Part shown: positions 15,779 through 23,893 of the stretch, piece by piece | Layout of the letters: each line of letters starts with the position of its first letter | Numbering within the stretch: the first letter of the stretch is position 1 | Source of the DNA: an uncultured Bacteroidales bacterium | GTDB lineage: Bacteria > Bacteroidota > Bacteroidia > Bacteroidales > Muribaculaceae | NCBI GenBank assembly: GCA_947644715.1 | Contig: CANSAP010000008.1 | Location: 1 to 64,000, forward strand | Length of the DNA: 64,000 bases | Reading direction: 5' to 3' | The notes under the pieces: model-generated | What the model saw: only the letters and a program-made list of their open reading frames with translations | What the model was told of the DNA's origin: nothing | Database searches by the model: none | Program-made: the position numbers and the translations under genes

Positions 15779-17173
15779 ATGAAAAACATCTGTTTTTACT
15801 TCCAGATACATCAGCCTTTCCGCCTGAAGCGCTATCGCTTCTTTGAGATTGGCAACGACCACTACTATTATGATGACTTCGCCAATGACGACATCATCAC
15901 TCGCATCGCCCACAGGTCATATATCCCAATGGCCGACACGCTGCTGACTATGATTAAGGAGAGTGGAGGAGCGTTCAAGTGCGCCATATCCATCACAGGC
16001 ACTGCCATTGAGCAGCTTCAGATTTATGTGCCCGAGTTCATTGACAAGCTTAAAGCGCTCGCCGACACAGGTTGTGTTGAATTCCTCAGCGAAACCTATG
16101 CCCACTCCCTCTCTTCGCTTAAAGATGCTGATGAATTCGTTCGCCAAGTGAAGTCTCACGACAAGCTGATTAAGAGCCTGTTCGGCCAGAAGCCAAAGAT
16201 TTTCCGCAACACGGAGCTAATATATGATGACGAGATTGCCTGCCTCGTGGCCTCTATGGGCTTTAAGGGTGCAATCACTGAGGGTGCGAAACATATCCTC
16301 GGATGGAAGAGTCCTGATTTCGTCTATAACGCAGCCTCAGCACCGGGACTGAAACTCTTGCTGAAGAATGACAAGCTCTCCGATGACATCTCCCGCAACT
16401 TTAATAACCACGAATGGAGCGAGTATCCGCTCACAGCCGATAAGTATATCGACTGGATTGCTGGACTGCCCGAGGACCAGCAGATTGTGAACCTTTTCCT
16501 CTCAATGGAAACTTTCGGAGAGTTCCTGCCCGCCGAATCAGGAATCTTTGACTTCATGCGCGCGCTGCCCCGTTTCGCTGCCGAACGCGGAATCTCATTC
16601 ATGACTCCTGCCGAGGCCTGCTCCAAGCTCAAGAGTGTCGGGGAGTTGTCAGTTCCCTATCCGATGTCATGGGCTGACGAGGCCCGCGACGTGAGCGCCT
16701 GGATGGGTAATGACTTGCAGCGTGAAGCGCTTGACAAGCTTTATTCAGTGGCTGAGCGAGTGAATCTTACCACTGACCGCCGACTCAAGCAGGATTGGGA
16801 GTACCTTCAGAGTGCCGACCACTTCTTCTATATGAGCACAAAGAATCTCTCTGACGGCTCAGCCCATGCTTCTTTCTCCCCTTATGACAGCCCTTACTCG
16901 GCCTTTACCAATTACATGAATGTGCTGGCCGACTTCATTGTCAGAGTGGAAGAGCAATATCCCATGGAGATAGAAAACGAGGAGCTGAACTCTTTGCTTC
17001 TGACCATACGCAATCAGGCACAGGAAATCGAGACTCTGAATAAGGAGGTTAAGCAGTTACGCACAAATATCCTCAACGCTGACGACTCGAATAATGCACC
17101 TGAACCGGCTCGTACGACCAAGAAATCGACAGCAAAACCGGCCACTTCAAAAAAGACCTCCAAAGGCAAATAA
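15779..17173 (+). CDS. GH57 alpha-amylase-like protein, possibly catalytically impaired
   Basis: A 464-residue cytoplasmic GH57 protein, third gene of the glycogen operon. Region 1 (QIHQPFRL) and the nucleophile region (IFRNTEL, Glu146) are present. Region 4, which in related GH57 amylases reads DYETFGEH as I recall it, is SMETFGEF here, so the acid/base Asp appears to be Ser242. Published GH57 surveys describe amylase-like homologues with incomplete catalytic residues, and this may be one. The C-terminus has a short coiled coil (about 395-430) and a Lys/Thr/Ala-rich tail. A true catalytic role is uncertain; a regulatory or glycogen-binding role is possible. Confidence 0.85.
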   Translation: MKNICFYFQIHQPFRLKRYRFFEIGNDHYYYDDFANDDIITRIAHRSYIPMADTLLTMIKESGGAFKCAISITGTAIEQLQIYVPEFIDKLKALADTGCVEFLSETYAHSLSSLKDADEFVRQVKSHDKLIKSLFGQKPKIFRNTELIYDDEIACLVASMGFKGAITEGAKHILGWKSPDFVYNAASAPGLKLLLKNDKLSDDISRNFNNHEWSEYPLTADKYIDWIAGLPEDQQIVNLFLSMETFGEFLPAESGIFDFMRALPRFAAERGISFMTPAEACSKLKSVGELSVPYPMSWADEARDVSAWMGNDLQREALDKLYSVAERVNLTTDRRLKQDWEYLQSADHFFYMSTKNLSDGSAHASFSPYDSPYSAFTNYMNVLADFIVRVEEQYPMEIENEELNSLLLTIRNQAQEIETLNKEVKQLRTNILNADDSNNAPEPARTTKKSTAKPATSKKTSKGK

Positions 17174-17189
17174 ACGCAACCACAACTCG

Positions 17190-17236
17190 CTGTGCGCAGT
17201 ATTTCGTTTTAATGGAATGCTGCGCACAGTTCATAT
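17190..17236 (+). terminator. Terminator of the glycogen operon
   Basis: CTGTGCGCAG pairs with CTGCGCACAG around a 20-base loop and is followed by TTCATATTT. It lies 16 bases after the GH57 stop codon. Confidence 0.6.
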
Positions 17237-17267
17237 TTACAGACAATTACATAAATAACAAGTCCTT

Positions 17268-17285
17268 AAAAGTTTTCCAAAACAA
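17268..17285. promoter_or_regulatory. First copy of an 18-base repeat upstream of nrdDG
   Basis: AAAAGTTTTCCAAAACAA, identical to a second copy 65 bases downstream. The centre GTTTT-CC-AAAAC is itself an inverted repeat, which suggests a site for a dimeric regulator. It lies about 85 bases upstream of the nrdDG -33 element. It does not resemble the NrdR box I know from other bacteria. Confidence 0.5.
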
Positions 17286-17332
17286 TTAATTAAGTACTTA
17301 ATAATTAGTGTTTTACAATTTTGCAAACATTA

Positions 17333-17350
17333 AAAAGTTTTCCAAAACAA
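17333..17350. promoter_or_regulatory. Second copy of the 18-base repeat upstream of nrdDG
   Basis: An exact second copy of AAAAGTTTTCCAAAACAA, ending 19 bases before the -33 element of the nrdDG promoter. The 65-base spacing is close to six helical turns, so two bound proteins could lie on nearly the same face of the DNA. Confidence 0.5.
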
Positions 17351-17369
17351 AAATATTTAGCTCAAATCA

Positions 17370-17401
17370 TTTGGTAAAACCCGTTATAATTCATAACTTT
17401 G
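17370..17401 (+). promoter_or_regulatory. Promoter of nrdDG
   Basis: TTTG, 20 bases, TAACTTTG is a perfect Bacteroidetes consensus promoter. The leader to the nrdD start would be about 55 bases. Confidence 0.75.
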
Positions 17402-17459
17402 CATCATCAAAAAACACACCAATTAATCCCATTTTAGAACTCAAATTTCCCAATCTCCA

Positions 17460-19667
17460 ATGATACAGACAGTTGTCAAACGTGATGGCCGCGTAGTCGG
17501 CTTCAATGAAGAGAAAATCAGAGCAGCTATCCGCAAAGCGATGCTCCAGACCGAAAAAGGCGAGGATGAGTCTCTGCTTCAGAAAATCACTGACCGAATA
17601 ACTGTCACCGGCACCGACCAAATGACCGTGGAGCAGATTCAAGACCGTGTGGAACTTGAGTTGATGAAATCTCCCCGAAAGGAAGTCGCTAAGAAATATA
17701 TCGCCTATCGCGACCAGCGCAACATAGCCCGACGCGCCAAAACTCGCGATATGTTCCTTGAAATCATTGAGGCTAAAAATAATGATATCACCCGCGAAAA
17801 CGCCAATATGAACACCGACTCGCCGGCGGGAATGATGATGAAGTTTGCCAGCGAAACGACAAAGCCGTTCGTCGACGATTATCTGCTGTCTCCCGAGGTG
17901 CGCGAAGCTGTGCGCGGGGGCTATCTGCACATTCATGATAAAGACTACTACCCCACTAAGTCTCTCACATGTGTGCAGCATCCTCTCGACAGGATTCTCA
18001 AGCATGGTTTCTCGGCCGGACATGGAGAGAGTCGCCCGGCCAAGCGCATCGAGACAGCATCCATCATTGCTTGCATCTCGCTGGAAACAGCTCAGAATGA
18101 GATGCATGGAGGTCAGGCAATCCCGGCGTTTGATTTCTACCTGGCTCCATTCGTGCGCAGCTCGCTGATTGAAGAGCTTAAGCGACTTGAAGAGGTTTCC
18201 GGCAAGAGTCTTGAACACCTGTATCACAAGGAGCTGACTGATTATGTAAAGCGGGATATCTCCGGACTTGAGGGGGAAGAACGCCTGTTCGCTCATGCCG
18301 TGAACTGCACGGTAAGCCGGGTGCATCAGGCTATGGAGGCGTTCATACATAACATGAACACAATCCATTCCCGCGGCGGTAACCAGGTGGTATTCAGCTC
18401 AATTAACTATGGCACGGACACATCCGCCGAGGGTCGATGCATCATTCGAGAGTTGCTGAACTCAACCTATGAGGGTGTAGGTGGTGGCGCTACGGCTATC
18501 TTTCCCATCCAGATATGGAAGAAGAAGAGAGGGGTCAGCTATCTGCCTGAAGACCCGAACTACGACCTGTATCAACTCGCATGCAAAGTGACTGCACGCC
18601 GCTTCTTCCCCAACTTCCTAAATCTTGACGCCACATTCAACCAGCATGAGAAGTGGGATGCATCTGACCCGGAGAGATACAAATATGAAGTGGCAACAAT
18701 GGGTTGCCGCACCCGCGTCTTCGAGAACAGATTCGGGGAGAAAACATCCATCGGGCGTGGTAATCTCTCGTTTACGACCATCAACATTGTGCGTATCGCA
18801 ATCGAATGCATGGTGATTAAGGATAAGGATGAGCGCATCAGTAAGTTCTTCTCAAAGCTCGATGAAGTGCTTGACATCGCTGCTGTTCAGCTATGCGAAA
18901 GATTTGATTTCCAGAAGACTGCATTGGCCAAACAATTCCCTCTGCTGATGAGCCGTCTGTGGAATGGAGGTGACTCGCTCGCTCCTGAGGATACTATTGA
19001 GGCAGTAATCAATCAGGGCACACTTGGCATTGGGTTCATCGGACTGGCCGAAGCTTTAGTGGCACTGACAGGCAAGCATCACGGCGAATGCGAAGAGGCT
19101 CAGGCTCTCGGCTTGCGCATCGTCAGCCACATGCGCTCCCGCGTCAATGAATACTGCGAAAAATATAGGCACAATTTCAGTGTACTTGCCACTCCGGCCG
19201 AAGGATTGTCTGGTAAATTCACGGCGAAAGATCGCCGATCGTTCGGCATAATACCCGGAGTGACCGACCGCATTTTCTACACCAACTCCAATCATGTGCC
19301 GGTCTACTATCACTGTTCGCCTCGTCACAAAGCCAAAGTGGAGGCACCCTACCACGAACTGACCGGCGGCGGCCATATCTTCTACGTGGAGATTGACGGC
19401 GATGCAACGCATAATCCTAAGGCCATCAGCGACATAGTTGATCTCATGGACCGCTATAACATTGGCTATGGCTCGGTCAATCACAATCGCAACCGCTGCA
19501 TGAAGTGTGGCTATGAGGATGCTTCGGAGAATCTTGAGAAGTGTCCTTCATGCGGAAGTTCTCACATAGACAGGCTGCAACGCATCACAGGCTATCTCGT
19601 AGGCACAACTGACCGCTGGAACAGTGCAAAACTTGCTGAGCTGAATGACCGCGTTATCCACAAATGA
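17460..19667 (+). CDS. nrdD: Anaerobic (class III) ribonucleoside-triphosphate reductase
   Basis: A 735-residue glycyl-radical enzyme that reduces ribonucleoside triphosphates to deoxy forms without oxygen. An ATP-cone regulatory domain occupies the N-terminus (VVKRDGRVVGFNEEKIRAAIRKAM). The catalytic barrel follows, then a zinc site (CMKCGYEDASENLEKCPSCG) and the radical loop RITGYLVG near the C-terminus (radical glycine about 711). Length is normal. It is followed by its activase nrdG, whose start overlaps the nrdD end by 23 bases. A duplicated 18-base repeat upstream of the promoter suggests specific regulation. Confidence 0.96.
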   Translation: MIQTVVKRDGRVVGFNEEKIRAAIRKAMLQTEKGEDESLLQKITDRITVTGTDQMTVEQIQDRVELELMKSPRKEVAKKYIAYRDQRNIARRAKTRDMFLEIIEAKNNDITRENANMNTDSPAGMMMKFASETTKPFVDDYLLSPEVREAVRGGYLHIHDKDYYPTKSLTCVQHPLDRILKHGFSAGHGESRPAKRIETASIIACISLETAQNEMHGGQAIPAFDFYLAPFVRSSLIEELKRLEEVSGKSLEHLYHKELTDYVKRDISGLEGEERLFAHAVNCTVSRVHQAMEAFIHNMNTIHSRGGNQVVFSSINYGTDTSAEGRCIIRELLNSTYEGVGGGATAIFPIQIWKKKRGVSYLPEDPNYDLYQLACKVTARRFFPNFLNLDATFNQHEKWDASDPERYKYEVATMGCRTRVFENRFGEKTSIGRGNLSFTTINIVRIAIECMVIKDKDERISKFFSKLDEVLDIAAVQLCERFDFQKTALAKQFPLLMSRLWNGGDSLAPEDTIEAVINQGTLGIGFIGLAEALVALTGKHHGECEEAQALGLRIVSHMRSRVNEYCEKYRHNFSVLATPAEGLSGKFTAKDRRSFGIIPGVTDRIFYTNSNHVPVYYHCSPRHKAKVEAPYHELTGGGHIFYVEIDGDATHNPKAISDIVDLMDRYNIGYGSVNHNRNRCMKCGYEDASENLEKCPSCGSSHIDRLQRITGYLVGTTDRWNSAKLAELNDRVIHK

Positions 19668-20151
19668 ACTTCAAGAGCCGGAAGAGCTCCTGAAGCAAAA
19701 GACTCTGAGAGTTATTGACATAATCGACGGCACAAGCGTAGATGGACCGGGACTGCGGACCTCCATCTATCTTGCCGGATGCCGACATGCCTGCCCCGGC
19801 TGTCATAATCCCTCCACATGGGATTTCGCAGCAGGGCAGGATATGTCAATCGCCTCCCTGCTTGATGTTATTGAAGAAGCTGAGTTCCCGGTAACTATAA
19901 GCGGTGGCGACCCTCTCTATCAGTCAGAGGGGGTGACACTGCTCGCTCGCGAAATCAAGCGTCGACTGGGATTGGATATATGGCTTTACACCGGGTTTAC
20001 CATCGAAGAGATTCGCGCCTCAGAGAGACTCTCGCAACCTCTGCCCTATATTGACACTATTGTAGATGGACCCTTTATTGAATCAAAGCGCGACCCATCG
20101 TTGCATTTCAGAGGCTCAACCAATCAACGGATTATTCATCTCAAGCATTAG
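19645..20151 (+). CDS. nrdG: Anaerobic ribonucleotide reductase activating protein (radical SAM)
   Basis: A 168-residue radical SAM activase that generates the glycyl radical on NrdD. The CxxxCxxC iron-sulfur motif is at residues 46-53 (GCRHACPGCHNPSTWDF), and SGGDPLYQ is the usual SAM-binding glycine-rich motif. Its ATG lies inside the end of nrdD, implying translational coupling. The next gene is convergent, with only six bases between the stop codons. Confidence 0.95.
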   Translation: MTALSTNELQEPEELLKQKTLRVIDIIDGTSVDGPGLRTSIYLAGCRHACPGCHNPSTWDFAAGQDMSIASLLDVIEEAEFPVTISGGDPLYQSEGVTLLAREIKRRLGLDIWLYTGFTIEEIRASERLSQPLPYIDTIVDGPFIESKRDPSLHFRGSTNQRIIHLKH

Positions 20152-20157
20152 AGCCGG

Positions 20158-21138
20158 TTATTCAAGCATGGTCGGTGCTGTCTCCGGCTCCTCTGTTTGC
20201 ACAGGCTCAGTAACGGGCACAACCTGAGGCAGGCTGTCCTTCGGAGTGGGCACCGGAGCGCCAATGCTGTCAACCTTTGCAGCCGGTTTCTTGGAATCGG
20301 GAGTTTGTGGCGTACGTGAAACCGGGCCTTTGGCTACGGACACCCACGGAATGCGGTTACCCTCATTTACATTCACCTTCTCGTCCCTGCGACTCGGCGA
20401 AACAATAACCGGCATGCCGGGCTTGACATGCTTCACAAGTTCGAGAATATGATCATTCGTGACTCTGATGCAGCCATGAGAGCAGCGCAGCCCGATTGAC
20501 CCGGGAGCGCGAGTGCCATGGATGCCTATTTGTGTTGTGCCGGGAATCAGCAGGCGGATGAATCGGGGGCCGAACTGTCCTTTGACCTTTGAGACCTTGC
20601 CATTGTCATCTCGGAAGAGCCAATCAGTGCTGTCATAGATTCCCTCGACGGAAAAGAAACCTTCGGGAGTGCGGGAATCTCCCTTCTTATGTTTAGTGCC
20701 ATAATTGCGGCCACAAGCAATGCCATACTTAAGCTGCTCACGGCCATAGCGGTCATATAGTGCCACCTGCATTGACTCCTTGTCTACAATAAGGAAACCG
20801 TCATGCTGATTATTAAGCAACTTCATGGCATAGCTCAGGCACTCCTGACTCATCTTAGGGAGAATGCCGCTCATGTATTTGTCAGCATCCGGGAGCGACT
20901 GCATCAGTTCTATGGCCTCGTTGCTGGAATAAGCGGTGTAACGGGGACGGTCAGGCTCTGCCTCTTCCTTCTTCTCTTCAACCTTGGCGGAATCGAAATC
21001 ATCTTCCGAAACGGTTTGCTCTCCAACGACAGCAGCAGTGTCTGCGGCTGATGTGGAGCCATTCTGTCCGGAACAGGCACATAAAATAAATAAGGATGCG
21101 GCAAGCGCGGAAAGTATGCAGGATAGTTTCATTATCAA
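20158..21138 (-). CDS. L,D-transpeptidase (YkuD) lipoprotein
   Basis: A 326-residue lipoprotein with a YkuD catalytic domain, which acts on peptidoglycan by forming 3-3 cross-links or by attaching proteins. The signal peptide ends in the lipobox LCAC (Cys22). The catalytic motif is intact: IGIHGTRAPGSIGLRCSHGCIRV, with the SHGC nucleophile. N-terminal to it is a helical stretch of about 100 residues, and the C-terminus is a Pro/Thr-rich disordered tail that may span the wall. It has its own consensus promoter just upstream. Anchoring in the periplasmic leaflet or outer membrane cannot be decided from the sequence. Confidence 0.9.
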   Translation of the reverse strand: MIMKLSCILSALAASLFILCACSGQNGSTSAADTAAVVGEQTVSEDDFDSAKVEEKKEEAEPDRPRYTAYSSNEAIELMQSLPDADKYMSGILPKMSQECLSYAMKLLNNQHDGFLIVDKESMQVALYDRYGREQLKYGIACGRNYGTKHKKGDSRTPEGFFSVEGIYDSTDWLFRDDNGKVSKVKGQFGPRFIRLLIPGTTQIGIHGTRAPGSIGLRCSHGCIRVTNDHILELVKHVKPGMPVIVSPSRRDEKVNVNEGNRIPWVSVAKGPVSRTPQTPDSKKPAAKVDSIGAPVPTPKDSLPQVVPVTEPVQTEEPETAPTMLE

Positions 21139-21172
21139 AACGACAGAAAATTCTCTTTAAGAAATCGGAGCG

Positions 21173-21204
21173 CAAAGTTAACAATAAATCCGCACTTTAG
21201 CAAA
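21173..21204 (-). promoter_or_regulatory. Promoter of the L,D-transpeptidase gene
   Basis: On the minus strand: TTTG, 20 bases, TAACTTTG, a perfect match. The start codon lies 35 bases downstream. Confidence 0.75.
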
Positions 21205-21301
21205 TTAGTGAATCACCCTTTTTGTTCCATTTCGCCCTCTCACTCCCGCGTAGACCGAAAGTAGACTTTGCTTGCCTCAAATTCTGATTATTCTCGGTCT
21301 C

Positions 21302-21463
21302 TTATCGCGCGTCCTTGTGTTTCTTTTTACAGGTTTGTGAAAGTGAGCAGCACGAACAACCGCCCCCTTTTTTACGCGACAAGCGAATAAAACCACGAAG
21401 CATCCACACCAGGCAAGCGCCGATTATCAGTCCAATAATTGTGTATTGAAGTTCTATACTCAT
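21302..21463 (-). CDS. Small Cys-rich single-pass membrane protein (FeoB-associated type)
   Basis: A 53-residue protein too short for the ORF track: MSIELQYTIIGLIIGACLVW, then a basic segment, then a GGGCSCCS motif and a Lys/His-rich end. One N-terminal membrane helix with a short Cys-rich cytoplasmic tail resembles the small proteins annotated as FeoB-associated Cys-rich membrane proteins. Its ATG overlaps the stop of the NlpC/P60 gene as ATGA, which argues that it is a real, translationally coupled gene. No feoB is in the window, so a link to iron is only a name-based guess. Confidence 0.7.
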   Translation of the reverse strand: MSIELQYTIIGLIIGACLVWMLRGFIRLSRKKGGGCSCCSLSQTCKKKHKDAR

Positions 21464-22044
21464 TTCATTTCAGGCACACGCCCGTATTTTACGAATCTTG
21501 TTGAATACCATGGGTTATCCATGCGGCTAACCACAACACCTTTACTTGAGGAGGCATGAATGAAGCTCACATCGTCAAGCATCATTCCAACATGAGTCAC
21601 GCGCCCCGCCTCTTTTCCTGTGGCAAAGAAGACGAGGTCGCCGGGTTTTACATCCTTCTTCTTCAACGTCTTGCAGAAATCTGCCTGCTTGGCCGAGTTG
21701 CGCGGAATCTTAATGTCAAGCTCAGTCAGGTACACCTGCATGACGAATCCGGAGCAGTCAGTACAGACACCTTTCTCCTGACCTGCGTATTTATAAGGAG
21801 TGCCAAGCCAGGTTATCGCTTCTTCCACGAGTTTCTTGCGGTCGCCATGCAGATTCGCATCCTTCACATACTCCTGTTTCAGCTCCTTCTCTTCTTTCTT
21901 GCGATTGGCTCGCTTGCGCTTGGCCACTCGCTCTTTTCGGTGCTTGTCTTTACGCACGGAACCGGATGAGGAGCAGGATGCAACGCCGGCGGTCAGGCCG
22001 ACCGTCAGAAGCAGGAATAAAAGAATGCGCGCAAATCGTCTCAC
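21460..22044 (-). CDS. NlpC/P60-family peptidoglycan hydrolase lipoprotein
   Basis: A 194-residue lipoprotein with a lipobox (VASC, about residue 24), a very basic linker (KDKHRKERVAKRKRANRKKEEKE), and an NlpC/P60 (C40) cysteine peptidase domain with Cys in CTDCSGFVMQ, His in RVTHVGMML and a third polar residue in FIHASSS. It should cleave peptide stems of peptidoglycan. The start is GTG, and no in-frame ATG precedes the signal peptide. A TAACTTTG promoter element ends only five bases before this GTG, so the mRNA may be nearly leaderless. Its stop overlaps the start of a small membrane protein gene. Confidence 0.9.
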   Translation of the reverse strand: MRRFARILLFLLLTVGLTAGVASCSSSGSVRKDKHRKERVAKRKRANRKKEEKELKQEYVKDANLHGDRKKLVEEAITWLGTPYKYAGQEKGVCTDCSGFVMQVYLTELDIKIPRNSAKQADFCKTLKKKDVKPGDLVFFATGKEAGRVTHVGMMLDDVSFIHASSSKGVVVSRMDNPWYSTRFVKYGRVPEMK

Positions 22045-22048
22045 ACTG

Positions 22049-22080
22049 CAAAGTTAGCATAAGTTTTCCAAACCGCCAAC
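22049..22080 (-). promoter_or_regulatory. Promoter abutting the NlpC/P60 start codon
   Basis: On the minus strand: GTTG, 20 bases, TAACTTTG. The -7 element ends five bases before the GTG start, so transcription would begin at or within a few bases of the start codon. Confidence 0.5.
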
Positions 22081-22178
22081 AAGCCCACGCCTGTTTAATA
22101 TTTTTAGCACTTTGGCGCCCTCGTATTAATAAATCATAAATAGGCGTTACAGCTGCAGGGAATCTGAAATATAGTTTG

Positions 22179-22186
22179 TAATTTTG
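22179..22186 (+). promoter_or_regulatory. Possible -7 element of the HtrA gene
   Basis: TAATTTTG lies 132 bases before the htrA start. No good TTTG is seen at the expected upstream distance, so support rests on the -7 element alone. Confidence 0.4.
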
Positions 22187-22317
22187 CGTATGTTAAAAAA
22201 GGAGCTTTTGAAGCCTCCTGTGTCGGAGTGCGCTTGGTATCAATAACGATAATGAGCTACGCGAAGATGTCCGCCACTCTCTAATTTAACGTATTAACAT
22301 TTCAAATTACCCAAAAT

Positions 22318-23811
22318 ATGAAATTAAGCATCTCTGCCCTTGGTCTGTGCTTGCTCCTGGCCGGCACACAGGGCATCGCCAAGGCCGATGAAGCGACCTT
22401 TGTACGCACGGCTGCCACTCAGTCGTTTGACACGGATTTCACCCGCGCTGCAGAGAAGACAATCAACTCTGTGGTATGCATCAAAAGCTATGTATCCCGC
22501 CCGCAGCAGCAATATTATGACCCCTTCGGAGGAATGGGTGGCTTCGACCCGTTTGAATTCTTCTTCGGTTCGCCTCAGCAACGTCAGCAGACTCCCCGCA
22601 ACCGTAATAACGGAGGCTCCAAAAACAAGAAGCAGAGCGAACAGGTGCAAAGCGGCCTCGGCTCCGGTGTTATTCTTACAGCCGATGGCTACATTGTAAC
22701 CAACAATCACGTGGTGGCTAATGCTGACCGCCTTGAAGTGCTGCTGAATGATAACAACACTTACGAAGCACGCATCATTGGAACTGATGAAGCCACTGAT
22801 CTCGCTCTCATTAAGATTGACGCCTCAGGACTACAGCCCATGGAGTTCGGCGACTCTGATGCCGTGAAGATTGGCGAATGGGTGCTTGCCGTAGGCAATC
22901 CTTTCGGGTTCAACTCTACGGTGACTGCCGGCATCGTTAGCGCGAAAGCACGTTCCATCAGCTCCGGTACCGGCGCCTCACGCATGGGCCTGGATTCCTA
23001 CATTCAGACTGACGCAGCTCTGAATCCCGGCAATTCGGGTGGTGCACTGGTTAATCTGAAGGGTCAGCTGATTGGTATCAACGCTGCCATTTATAGCAAC
23101 ACAGGTTCTTACACCGGTTTCTCTTTCGCCATACCCACTACTGTTGTAAAGAAGATTATAACTGACCTGAAGCAGTATGGCACTGTGCAGCGCGCTATGC
23201 TCGGTATCACTTATATTGAGCTGGATGCCAAGCTGGCCAAGGAGAAGGAGATCGAGGGCATTGTGGCCGGCATATATGTCGACAGTGTGCAGGATCGCTC
23301 CACTGCCCGCGAACTTGGCATCGAAGAGGGTGACGTAATCACGGCCATTAACGGCAAGGATGTCCACACTTCTGCCCAACTCGTGGAACAGATGAATCAG
23401 TTCCGCCCGGGTGACGACATAACCGTGACCTTCTGGCGTTCCGGCAAGAAATATACCAAAACCGCTACGCTGCGCAACGACCGAGGCAACACGGAGATTA
23501 CCAAGAAAGATGATTTCTCATCGCTCGGATGCGCCTTCATGAAGCTCTCGGCTGAAACAAAGAACCACATGGGCATTTCCCACGGTGTGCAGGTACAGGG
23601 TCTCAAGAAGGGCCTGTTCAAAGATGGCGGCATCAAGGATGGATTTATCATTCTTTTCATCAACGATGAGCCGGTTAACAGTGCCGACGATGTGGAGTAC
23701 ATCTACAATCAAATCATGAAGAATTCCGACGGTGAGAAGGTGATGTTCATCTCAGGCATCTATCCCACCGGCAAGAAGGGCTATTACGCCGTGGACCTCG
23801 CAGCAGAGTAA
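22318..23811 (+). CDS. degP: Periplasmic serine protease of the HtrA/DegP family
   Basis: A 497-residue envelope protease and chaperone for misfolded proteins. After a signal peptide (cleavage near ADA, about residue 24) comes a Gly/Phe/Gln-rich loop (YYDPFGGMGGFDPFEFFFG). The trypsin-like domain has His131 (TNNHVV), Asp161 (TDLALIKI) and Ser240 (NPGNSGGALV). Two PDZ domains follow, the first around 285-385 and the second around 400-495. The architecture is that of full-length DegP. It is a single gene with a strong terminator. The catalytic triad is complete. Confidence 0.93.
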   Translation: MKLSISALGLCLLLAGTQGIAKADEATFVRTAATQSFDTDFTRAAEKTINSVVCIKSYVSRPQQQYYDPFGGMGGFDPFEFFFGSPQQRQQTPRNRNNGGSKNKKQSEQVQSGLGSGVILTADGYIVTNNHVVANADRLEVLLNDNNTYEARIIGTDEATDLALIKIDASGLQPMEFGDSDAVKIGEWVLAVGNPFGFNSTVTAGIVSAKARSISSGTGASRMGLDSYIQTDAALNPGNSGGALVNLKGQLIGINAAIYSNTGSYTGFSFAIPTTVVKKIITDLKQYGTVQRAMLGITYIELDAKLAKEKEIEGIVAGIYVDSVQDRSTARELGIEEGDVITAINGKDVHTSAQLVEQMNQFRPGDDITVTFWRSGKKYTKTATLRNDRGNTEITKKDDFSSLGCAFMKLSAETKNHMGISHGVQVQGLKKGLFKDGGIKDGFIILFINDEPVNSADDVEYIYNQIMKNSDGEKVMFISGIYPTGKKGYYAVDLAAE

Positions 23812-23833
23812 TCACACTCATCAATTATAACCT

Positions 23834-23873
23834 GAAGGGGTGGTCAGCAGAACCGATAGCTGACCACCCCTTC
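23834..23873. terminator. Bidirectional terminator between htrA and the amylase gene
   Basis: A perfect 15-base-pair stem (GAAGGGGTGGTCAGC / GCTGACCACCCCTTC) with a 10-base loop lies between the convergent stop codons. Confidence 0.85.
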
Positions 23874-23893
23874 TCATTTGCCTTTACCGATTC

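Noticed and set aside
17391-18368. 325-residue minus-strand ORF opposite nrdD
   Set aside because: It is antisense to the conserved nrdD sequence, and its product has no family features.
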